Source: Myxococcota bacterium (GTDB taxonomy: Bacteria > Myxococcota_A > UBA796 > JAJRTE01). Taken from it: a stretch of DNA of 64,000 bases. Both the position numbers and the translations under genes were made by a program. The DNA is taken from assembly GCA_024278455.1 (NCBI GenBank), contig JAJRTE010000107.1, forward strand, positions 1 through 64,000, given 5' to 3'. The notes under the pieces are model-generated. The model saw nothing but the letters and a program-made list of their open reading frames with translations, was not told the origin of the DNA and searched no databases. Below, piece by piece: positions 1-9,900 of this stretch (within the stretch, counting starts at the first letter, position 1; the number at the start of each line of letters is the position of its first letter).

Positions 1-2
1 AC

Positions 3-143
3 CAGGTCCGGCAACGCCATTTCTCCAGCCGGGAAACCATCGACCTCGAGGCCGACCTGCCGTCGATCTTTCGCACCATGGCGGCCGCGGACGCGCACCT
101 GGTCGCCGAGGAGCCTGTGCTGGATCACCAGGTGACGTTCTGA
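3..143 (+). CDS. C-terminal fragment of a protein truncated by the window edge (…DHQVTF*), function unknown
   Basis: Open frame from base 3 to TGA at 141-143: QVRQRHFSSRETIDLEADLPSIFRTMAAADAHLVAEEPVLDHQVTF*. Confidence 0.5.
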   Translation, partial: QVRQRHFSSRETIDLEADLPSIFRTMAAADAHLVAEEPVLDHQVTF

Positions 144-283
144 ACACGGACGCCCCGCATGGACGCCGTGCGGATCCTCGAGGTCGTCCCCGAGGAAGGG
201 CGCCCGGCCCGCTCGCGCAAAAAAGATCACCTCCGGGGTTTACTCCCCGCAACGAGGTTACTATCATGGACGGGGCGAACAGC

Positions 284-312
284 TTGACAAGTTGGACGAT
301 TCCATCTATCAA
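284..312 (+). promoter_or_regulatory. Candidate sigma-70 promoter upstream of the CBM48-like gene
   Basis: TTGACA (284-289), 17-nt spacer, TATCAA (307-312). Confidence 0.5.
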
Positions 313-432
313 GCCGGATCTGTCGGTTCGGAATGTGGCACTTCCGGACCCTTGGCAGAAAACGGTCGGAACGTGGCGCCTGCATCCTGCCCGGCGGCAT
401 GTGGACACCGACACGGATGAGGACATCGGACC

Positions 433-729
433 ATGCTCAAGAAGAACTACTCCAGTACGCGCAAGTTCTGTCGCGTCACCTTCCGGTTGCCCGCCGGGAT
501 CGAAGCGGAAACCGCGGCAGTCCTGGGCGATTTCAATGACTGGAATCCGGAAGCGCGCCCCATGAGAAAGTTGAAGGCCGGGGGATTCAGCGCGACGGTC
601 TCCCTGAGCGCTCCTGCCGAGTATCGTTTCAGGTACCTGCTCGATGGAGAGCGCTGGGAGAACGACGATAGCGCCGATGGGTACCAGGCCAACGCATTTG
701 GTACCGAGGACGGCCTGTTGAAGGTGTGA
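433..729 (+). CDS. Small isoamylase-N/CBM48 (AMPK glycogen-binding-like) domain protein
   Basis: 98 aa; CRVTFRLP…A..AAVLGDFNDWNP….M..L..G.FSATVSL…YRFRYLLDGERWENDD is the CBM48/E-set signature. Confidence 0.85.
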   Translation: MLKKNYSSTRKFCRVTFRLPAGIEAETAAVLGDFNDWNPEARPMRKLKAGGFSATVSLSAPAEYRFRYLLDGERWENDDSADGYQANAFGTEDGLLKV

Positions 730-754
730 GCGGACCGGTCTTCTGGGGCGCGGC

Positions 755-3676
755 TCAGGTGCCGGAAGGCGTTTGACCCGGTTCCCCGGTCGGTTCAGCC
801 GGTGCCGCCGTGGCCTCGTGCGGGTTCGGGGTTGCCGGCGGCGAGGTGGGCGGAGGGGATGTCTCCGCGGCCGGGCCTTCTCCCGCAGCCTCGATAGTCC
901 GCCGCCCGGGAAATGCCTCTGCCACATCCTCGGAACTTTCGCCCCCGGACCGTGCCGCCGCTGCCGTCTCCTCGAGCCCAGGTCCCGGACGTATCCCATG
1001 GGCCCCCATGGGCTTCCACGGAGGCGGAAAGTCGCCGGGGCGGCCCACCATGGGGAGACACCCCTGCCCGTCCGGGGGGGAACCCGGCAACCGGTACACG
1101 TCGAGAGTGTCGCCCCACGCCCTGCTTCGCTGTGCCACCACCTGCTCGGGGGGCCAGTAGTATTCCACCCGGCGGGAGCCGCCCGCGTCGTCATCCACGA
1201 GGACGACGAAGGAGTAGGCGATCTCGTCATCCAGCGGGAGCCTGATCGACGCATGGGTCACCGGTTCGGCGAACCGGTGCACCGACTCGCAACTGTTGGC
1301 GCCGGCCGTGCGCGAACGAATCTCCTCCAGCCGCGCACCCTCGGGCAGCGACACCTGTACACCCCGGCTGTGCCAGATACGGTAGCCGAACACGCCGCTC
1401 ATCACCAGGGCGAGAACGGTCGGGATCAGCAGCCACCGGAAGCGGTTCATGCGCTGGCGCAGGAAGTTCCAGAGTGCCCGGTGGATCTGTGCCCTGTCGG
1501 TCCGGCCGAGCAGGAACCAGGCGAGGATGTAGAAGGCCGCACCTCCCGCCGCGCCCACCACCTTTATCATGGTGTAGAACTGGCTTGGATTCTCGACCTG
1601 CGTGTCCAGGAAGAAGTCGTAGAGCGCCGTTGCGATCATCGTCCCCAGGGACACGACCAGCAGGTAGCGCAGCAACCGCCGCCACCGGGCGAGCGGGTCG
1701 TTGAGCGCACCGTGAAACCCCTTGCTGATCTGGTCCAGCGTCGGCCGCTCGTCCGGGCTCGAGTCCAGGCAGCGGCGAACCAACCGCACCAGAGGGCCGA
1801 CACTGATGTCCGTGGCACCTGTCAGCCGGTCCTCCAGGTGGTCCAGCATCTGTTGCGGCGAACTCTTCCGGGTCAGCAGGAGCCCGGCTATCGTCCCGAT
1901 GGCGTAGGCGTCGTCACTGTAGGTCGGGTGGTATGGCGGGGAATCCGCGTTCTCGAGGAACCCGGGAAGCCGCTCCGGAGCAACGAAAAGCGCCGCCGCG
2001 GCGAGCCGGCCGGCAGGATCCGGCGAAGACGGAGACAACCGCACATTCCAGCGCCCGCGGAGTTCCCCGGACGACAGCTCGGCCGTGATGGTCGGCGTGC
2101 CCAGGGGCGACCCTGCGTTGGCCGCACCGTTGTCCCCCAGGGCAACCCAGGTGATCTCGAGCTGCGACAGCGTGAGTAGTTGGTGGTTCCCCCCCGCTCG
2201 AGCCTGCTGTGTCGCGCGCGTGATCGCCTTGAGCAATTCGATGATCGCCCGGGCCGACGACGGCCCCCGGTCCGAGACCAGGGCGTCCAAGGGATGGGGA
2301 AGATACAACGGACTCCTGCCCCCCCCCGGCGAAGCCACCCGCTCGGTCTCCATGGTGGTCGTCACGTGGCGGCGCGTACCGGTCGTCTTTATCTCCGTGT
2401 GAGCCGTGGGCCGGGTATGCGTTTCGTCCGGCCGGCGCTCCACCTCCCGCTCCTGCGCCAGTTGCTTCGCGAACGCCTCCATCCTGTGCCGGAGGTGGCT
2501 GGCTCGAGGCAGGACCGCCATCAACCAGGGCTGCACGATGGGCGTTGCAAACCGGTAGACGAAGCGATCGTCGGCCACCTCGAGCCCGGCGATACCGGCC
2601 AGCTCCAGCGGAAGCAGCGTTTCCGCCGAGGTCTCCTCCACGGTGTGCCCGGCAACGAGTTCCTCGAGCGCATCCACGATGCGCTTGCTCCTTCCCTTGG
2701 CATTGGAAAGCATGGTCGAAAGACCTTCCCGGATGAGCGCCCGCCCCGGCTCGGCAAGCCCTTCGGCCCGCGATAGCCACTCCCATGCCCACACGGGAAC
2801 GCTGGCCCAGTCGTCGCTGAAGGTCTCGAGTAGCGCCGTCCCGATCGTCGCGTCCCGGTGAATGGCATCCAGGAACAGCTCGAGGAACCCTGCATACCCC
2901 CCCGTCACGTGCACCAGCACCTCGAGAAGTTCATCAGGGAGCCCGCCGGGCAGGGGCGTCAACTCGCAGAGATCCTCCACCGAGAACGGCGCCACGAGGT
3001 ACCGATCCGTCCGCTCGTAGAGCGGGGACGTGAGGAAACCAGTGCCTTCCACGATGGCCTCGCCACTCAGGAAGTCCGAGTGGCCGGTCATGACCAGCCG
3101 GAGAACCTGTTGCCGCGCCTTGTTGTCCAGCGCTACCCGAAGCGTACGCTGGAGACGCTCGCTCACCCGCCAGGGAAGATCGTGCATGGCCTCGAGCACG
3201 ATGACGGGCCAGTAGTGCTCCCGGCGGGCGACCAGGGCGAAATGGACCAGGAGGTCGTCCAACTCCGCTCCCGGAGCCTCCAGGACGTGGTTCGCCTCGA
3301 GACCGGGCTGTGGCGCCTCCTCCCAGGGCTCCGTGGTATCCGGAGCGAGTGCTCGAGCGAAGCTCGACTGGAGGGCGGTCTGGATGGCCTGGTCCCATGG
3401 CCCGCCTTCTCGAGTCGGGTCTCCACCGTCGTCGAGCCGGGCGACGACCTGGGACAAATTGGCCAGGTCCACCCACACGATGATGGTCTGGTCGCCGATC
3501 CCGCGCATGATATCGTTGGCGAGACGGTGCAGGTCGGCTCCGGGGGGCCCCATGATGGCCACGGCAGACCCCGGGCGGAGTTGGGCCGACGTGCTGCCCA
3601 GCGTCTTCAGGACCTGCCCTCGATGGTCCATGGGTATCAGACTCGGTCGGATATCGTCCTGTACGCGCCTGGTCAC
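755..3676 (-). CDS. Large protein with N-terminal degenerate AAA/STAND-like NTPase, degenerate Ser/Thr kinase C-lobe, TM segments and Pro/Ala-rich tail
   Basis: 973 aa; AIMGPPGADLHRLAND (Walker A-like, lacks GK[ST]); LFVAPERL…DDAYAIGTIAGLLLT…LVRLVRRCLDSSPDERPTLDQI (kinase APE/alphaF/alphaI region); hydrophobic helices LLRYLLVVSLGTMIATALYDFF and WLLIPTVLALVMSGVFGY. Confidence 0.8.
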   Translation of the reverse strand: MTRRVQDDIRPSLIPMDHRGQVLKTLGSTSAQLRPGSAVAIMGPPGADLHRLANDIMRGIGDQTIIVWVDLANLSQVVARLDDGGDPTREGGPWDQAIQTALQSSFARALAPDTTEPWEEAPQPGLEANHVLEAPGAELDDLLVHFALVARREHYWPVIVLEAMHDLPWRVSERLQRTLRVALDNKARQQVLRLVMTGHSDFLSGEAIVEGTGFLTSPLYERTDRYLVAPFSVEDLCELTPLPGGLPDELLEVLVHVTGGYAGFLELFLDAIHRDATIGTALLETFSDDWASVPVWAWEWLSRAEGLAEPGRALIREGLSTMLSNAKGRSKRIVDALEELVAGHTVEETSAETLLPLELAGIAGLEVADDRFVYRFATPIVQPWLMAVLPRASHLRHRMEAFAKQLAQEREVERRPDETHTRPTAHTEIKTTGTRRHVTTTMETERVASPGGGRSPLYLPHPLDALVSDRGPSSARAIIELLKAITRATQQARAGGNHQLLTLSQLEITWVALGDNGAANAGSPLGTPTITAELSSGELRGRWNVRLSPSSPDPAGRLAAAALFVAPERLPGFLENADSPPYHPTYSDDAYAIGTIAGLLLTRKSSPQQMLDHLEDRLTGATDISVGPLVRLVRRCLDSSPDERPTLDQISKGFHGALNDPLARWRRLLRYLLVVSLGTMIATALYDFFLDTQVENPSQFYTMIKVVGAAGGAAFYILAWFLLGRTDRAQIHRALWNFLRQRMNRFRWLLIPTVLALVMSGVFGYRIWHSRGVQVSLPEGARLEEIRSRTAGANSCESVHRFAEPVTHASIRLPLDDEIAYSFVVLVDDDAGGSRRVEYYWPPEQVVAQRSRAWGDTLDVYRLPGSPPDGQGCLPMVGRPGDFPPPWKPMGAHGIRPGPGLEETAAAARSGGESSEDVAEAFPGRRTIEAAGEGPAAETSPPPTSPPATPNPHEATAAPAEPTGEPGQTPSGT

Positions 3677-3940
3677 GCTCCGGTTCTCCTGTAGATCGCA
3701 CGCGCCTTCGGCGATGGCAAACCAGCGTCCGCGTTGCCGGGTGTTTCGACGGCTGCCGGACAGGCATCGGCACCGTGGGTGTCGCGAACAGACCGTCGCT
3801 TCCTTCAGCCTGTCCTGGCCGGTTCTTCGGACCGGGCCTCCGGCTCCTCCCCTTCTACCCTTCCAGACACCGGAGAGAGAGGGTTGTTCCGGCGATTCCT
3901 TCCAGCGTTGCCTGAATATTCCCAGAGTGACGAACAGCGT

Positions 3941-6900
3941 TCAGGACCTCGACAGTTCTTCAAGGAGCCGCTGGACTCGAGGCCGAACATCTCCCAGTCG
4001 ATTGCGAATGACGGACGGATACATGTCCAGTGGGAAGGAGTATACCCCATCTTTGACCGTGAGCGCCAGTGTGAGTGTCAGGTTGTCGAGCGAGCGGTGA
4101 AGTCCCTCGAAAGGAACCAGGCGCCAGATGTCCGAACCGAACTCGGTCTCGAGCAGGGCGTGGAGGTCCTCTTCCGTGAACGTGTTCACCCCCGCCGCCA
4201 CCAGGGTCAGGAGCACGAACTGTTCCCCGATCGACATGACTCTCGGACTCGTGAAATGCGTGTAGAGCTGCTCCTCGATCTGGATGGCGACGCCGTCGAC
4301 GTCTTCCCTTTGGATCCTCCGGTCCAGGCGTCGCTGGCGGGCCAGGCGTTCGTCGAGACGAGCGATGAGCTGGTCGCAGAACAACTGGATGATCCAGGGG
4401 ACACGATAGGTGCGTTCCACGATCACGTCCAGCAGGCCGTCCGATGCGAGTTCGATGTCGAGCGCGCCCATCGGGTTCCGCACGAGCGTCCTGGCGGCCT
4501 CGAGGCTGAGGGCGCCGAGGCGTATGAAGGTGGTGAAGTTGTGGAACGCCGACCGGGGGTTGAGCCTCAGCTCGTGGATCTTGGCGTAGCCCGCCATCAC
4601 CAGTCGAACGAGTCCCGCGTTGGCTAGGCTTCTCAGGTTCCACATCAGCGTCTCTGCTTGCTTCTCGGCCTCTTCGCCCGGCTGGTCGTAGATGCCGTCG
4701 ATCTCGTCCAGCAGGAGCACGACGCGCTGCCGGCTCTGCTGCAGGTGCCTCTCGAGTTGCAATCGCCCGCTGGAGGGCTCGAGGGCCGGCAGCCGCAAGA
4801 CTCGAGCGATTTCTCGCCACACGGCGTCCGGGTCGAGCCTGGCGCAGTCGAGGAACACGACCCTGGCACGGCTACCGAGTTCGGTGCTCAGCACCTGGCG
4901 CACCTTGAGGAGCAGGGTGGTCTTGCCGATCTTCCTGGACCCCACGATGGCGAAGGCCTTGTCGGGGTGCCGGAGGATTTCGTCGATTTCCGATTCCCGG
5001 CCGACGAACAGCACGTCCATCGCGCGTCCGATCAGGGGTCCGACGAGCTGGTAGGGCGACAGGTGCTTGAACTGGAACCCGGCGCCGGCGAGGAGATCGA
5101 GGAAGGCGTGCCGGCCGCCCCTGCCCAGCGCGGCTCTCGTGAGACGTCGTTCGGTGAGTCGAATGAGCCGCTCCCCTAGCAGTTCTCTCTCCTCGGGTTC
5201 CGACGCGCTCGTTCGTCCTCCCGGGGGCTCCCCGCCGGTCTCGAGGATGAAGCCGATGCTCTGACTCCCCGGCACGCCAGGGTCGTTTCGCAACGCCATG
5301 TCCGATCGTCTCAGCACCTCCCGCAGGTTCTGCGCCTCCAGGAAGGTCATGCCGGCTGGCACGCCGAAGACCGTGGCTCGAGAAAGCCGGGGAATGCGCA
5401 GCGAGGACAGGTCGAGTGTCAGGGCATGGGTGCCCTCCACGATTTCATGACGCGCAATGGACGGTTCCACCGAGAACAGCGACGCCCAGTCGCGCACGAC
5501 GTTGCGAAATGTCTCTGCTCCTGGCCGATCGTTCCAGGCCCGAACACGCTTGGCCAGTGCGACCAGGCGTTCCCAGCGGGCCTCGGCATCCTCGACGGCG
5601 CCGGCGGTACCAGCGTCGGGACCCTGGATGAGCCCCAGGAACACCAGGAAGGCCCGAAGCTGGCCCATGGTGCGAAGGCGCTTGTGCAGCGCGGGATAGA
5701 CGGACAGCGGAATGCTTTCCGCCACCAGTTCCCCCTCCAGGAGCCGGTGCCGGATGTTCCCCTCCTCCCCGGGCTCGAAGGGGTGGTTCACGTTCAGCCA
5801 TCGCCGGAACAACGGGATCGCCACCGACCAGGCTGTGCCGTCCTGGTAGCTCAGCCGCCGGAGGATACCCAGGTCGACCAGGTCCGACAGCATCGCCTCG
5901 ATGTTCGTCACGGCAAGGACGTGCGCCAGGGCGCAGCGGAAGTCGTGGGATCGAAACATGCCCGTCCGCAATTGTCCCCGCACGTTGCCAACCGTGATGC
6001 GCAGGTACTTCACGTCGTCCGGGAGCAGGACGGCTCCGGCCGGGTAGAGACGTTTCGACCGGTTGCCCCTGGCACGTACCTGGGTCATCACGTCGTCGGC
6101 CAGGATCATCCCCGGGCGCAACTCCCTGCGCGTAACCCGGGTACGCGCCGACCCCACGGCGGCGAGTGCCAGCCGGTGCAGCGGGGGCAGGCTGCGCATG
6201 CGCTCCTTGAGCAATCTCGAGACCGCCGGGAGCGCCTTCTGTACCAGGAAGCGATCCAGCTCTTCCGGCTCTCCCTGGCCCGACCGCTCGTCGGCCCGCC
6301 AGTTGAGCCAGTTGTCCGCTCGCTGGTCCTCGAGCGCCTCTGCGAGCAGGCGCACGAACGTGAGGTTCCAGCCGGCATGAGCGACCAACTTGTGGACGAT
6401 GTGCCGTGATGGGGTGAGGCGGGAGACCTCGAACAGCTTTGCCGCCCGGGCCAGGTGTTCCGCCTCCGCCCGGGACGCGCCGGGAGGGAACGGGAGTTCC
6501 GTGTCGATCACCAGCATCCGGCCCGCCAGGGGGGAGGGCGCAATGGCCAGGCGTGCCGCGGTCGCCCTGTCCACGGACAGCAGCAAGTGAACCTTGTGCG
6601 ACGGGTGGTCGAGCAACGCGCCGATCCATCGCATCACCTCGGCAGCCTGACGCCCGGCTCGTACCAGCATGGCTCGAGAGGTCTTCTTGAACACCAGCCA
6701 GAGGGCGCCTACCGATTCGGACACCTGGTACAGGATCCGGGTAAGTGCATTGTCCGGGTCCGAGCGCAGCGTCCCTCGGTCCGGGAAGGTGGATAGCAGG
6801 TCCTGGTCATACAACGCCCTGGCCAGGCGGTGGGTCAGCCACCAGGAGGGCGTGAGTTCCGTCGCCATTCGAGGAGGACCCTCGAGCATGGACGCCAGGT

Positions 6901-9900
6901 TGAGGATAACCACCGCTCGCCGCGCCGCTGTCACCCCCTCCGCGAGGCTCTGGGCCAGCTCGAGCGCCAGGTCGTCGCTGTCCTTGATGTCCTCCCCGGC
7001 CAGCATGATGGCTTGTCCCGCGCTGGCGTGGCGGAGCCGGTGCAACATCGCCTCGAAGGTCACCGGGGCTTCCTGGCGCCAGCGCGTCGGCGGGCCGACC
7101 GTGCTCGTCGACTCCTCCCGGATCACCTTTACCGGAATCGTGAAACACTGAGCCGCCTTTTCCTCGTGAACGCTCGTGTTCAGCTCGAAGGACAGCGTTA
7201 CGTGGTCGGCACGAGGGTCCACCAGGATTTCTGTCCGGTACTCGATCGCCTGCCCGTAGTTGATGGGCCCCTGGCACCACTCGAGCGTCCCGTCCCACAG
7301 GTAGGTCGCCCGTTCGTCCTGCCGGAGACCTACCATGAGGCCTTCCAGCGGGTGGCCACCAAGGTTGTGGATACGGGCCGAGACCACCGCCAGCCCATCC
7401 TCGGCCACCGTGACGCGGACATCCCGCACCTCGAGGTGCACCGCGTCCTGGAGCCTCCGGATCTCAGGACGCAGTATCTTTTGTCGCCAGCGATTCACGA
7501 CTGCCGCCACCACCCGTTGTTCGAGTGCCGCGCCCCCTTTCCACCGTTGCTTGAAACCCAGGAGGGTCTCCGAGTGGGCGACCAGGACCTGGATCCTGTC
7601 CTGGAAGCGCGACGTGTCATCGCGCTCGGAAGAGATGGGCGGCACCGCTGCAAGCAGCCTCGTGCGCACCTCGGCGAAGGCCTTGAGCCACGCCGCGTGG
7701 TGTACGGCGTTCGACCGGACCGACGGCAGGAACTCGGGTGCGTCCACCAGGAACCGACTGTACTGATCGTAGTCACGGTAGCCGAACGTCTCGAGGATGT
7801 CCTCGAGAGCCAGCCGCTCTTCCGTGGCACCGGGGAGAGCGTCCTCGAGTTCGGCCAGGAGATCCCGCCGTTCGCGGATGGCGTTTTCGAGCGCGGTGGG
7901 CGTGGTCGCCTGGAGCAGGGTAGCATACTGGCTCACCGCACGCCTGGCCACCGGGTCATCGACGACGTGAGGGAGGGACAGGGCCTCGCACACCCACTCC
8001 GCGATGCGGATGTTCTGGTCCTCGAGGTCCCTGACGAGCCGAATGGACGCCAGCGCGTTGGCCCGGCTGAACTCGAGCAGTTTGCGGCAGAACGTGCCGG
8101 CGACCGGCAGCACCTGGCGATGGCCGAGGGTCCCGGACGACTGTTCGGCCAGGTGATGGAGTGCCCGCCACCAGAAGAGCGCGTCGACGTGCTCATCGCG
8201 GAAGCGATACCACAGGTGCTCCAGCGCCTTGAGATAGGCCCTGGCAACCGACTGGTCGTCCAGGCTTCCGGTGGAGAGCACCAGTGCCTGTTCGTCCGCG
8301 CCAAGCCGGTCCAGCAGGAGCCCCAGTGCCTGGACGAGGTATTTTCGCGCCACGTTGGACCCATCCCCTGAAGCCAGGAAGTGTCGCAGGCACTCGTAGG
8401 CCCGGGGCCGGGTTTCGGGCTCCTCGTCGAGCCCTTCGAGCAGGCATCGGACCAGGGCTCGAGTCGCCGGACGGTTGGCCAGCAGGCGCGTTCCGTGTCG
8501 TTCCATGAACGCGACCAACTCCCCCGCGGACCGGGCTCCCCTCACGCAAGCCGACAGGGCCAGCGACGCCGGATCCCCCCTCCGCTCGAACAACTCCAAG
8601 ATCCCACGTTCCGGGAGTCGCTGCGCGAGTTGGTCCAGGATCGGCCGCACCGCATCGAGCGGTTCGCCCTCGGCCATCTCGAGGACCGCCGCTGTACCGG
8701 CCCTCGAGGAGACGAGCAGGTAGCAGTGGGGCAAAGTCGGGAATCTCAACGGCGCCAGGTCCGTCGGGTACCGCTCCACCATCGTGTTGGCGACGACCTC
8801 GCCATTCTTGAGAATCAGCAGCGAACCGTCGTCGAGCGCGGCGACGAACCTGTCCTCTCCGGCCACCCGGATGTGGCAGAGGTCGGTGATGCCTCTCGAG
8901 CACTGATACAGCCAGCACAATTCCGGGTCGTTCGTCGGACGTGCAGGTTCGCCGAAGGCGAGAATGAACCCGTTCGCCAGTCCGACGAGGAGCAGGCGGG
9001 GCGGGCGACCACCGCCGCTCGTCTCGAGTCCGGCGATCCTGAACGCGGTGACCGGGGAGGTCATGCGCAGGGCGGAGCGCTGGAATGAAAGGCTACCAGC
9101 GCGGAGGCGCAAGTCCGTGCAAACCAGCAGGTCGCGCGCGCCGTCCACCAAGAGCGTCGGTTTCTGTCTCCACGAGGCCACCGCCACGTGGTGCACGGGC
9201 CCTTGGCGGTGGAGTTCGAGGAGGGGGGTGGGGTCCAGTCCGGCGAAGCAGGCATGGCTCGCCGCGCCACCGTCCTCCCGGATGGCGAACAGTCTGAGTC
9301 GGCCGTCGGCCTGCCCCAGCGCCAGCACGGTGGCGTGGCCATCCGAGTCCCCGCTCACCGGAATCTCGAGCAGTGACAGGGCCGTCACGGGTTCCTCGAG
9401 GTCCAGGGTCGCCGACTCGACCGGGTGGAGATACGTGTGATCGCCGGTGACGGTCGCCGTGTACAGGAGCAACCGGTCATGCGTCGTCAGAGCCAGGAGC
9501 GCCGGCCGGTTCCGGTGCGAAAGGGACGCCAGGGCGGTCGCACCCGGAATCTGCTCGAACGCCGATGGTTCCGGGATTTCCGCCGATGGGTGCACCAGGT
9601 AGACCTGTAGCCCGTCTTCGTGAATGGCTGCCATCCTCGCCGGAACGGGCCTGCCGCCGGAGGGCGTGTCGCAGCCGGTGTCGCCGGGCACGATACGCAC
9701 CACTCGAGTCACCCCTGGCAGTGTCGTCGTGCGGCAGAGGGGGTAGCTGTGGCGTTGCCAGGTGAGCACCGCCGCGCGGTAGAGGTTTTTCACCTTCTCG
9801 TCCCAGGTTTCCGCCGCGTTCGCCGCCTCGAGGGCCTCCTGTATCACGACGAAGTCTTCCCGGGGCCAGTGGGACCATGGCGAGAGTGCCTGGGGGTTCC

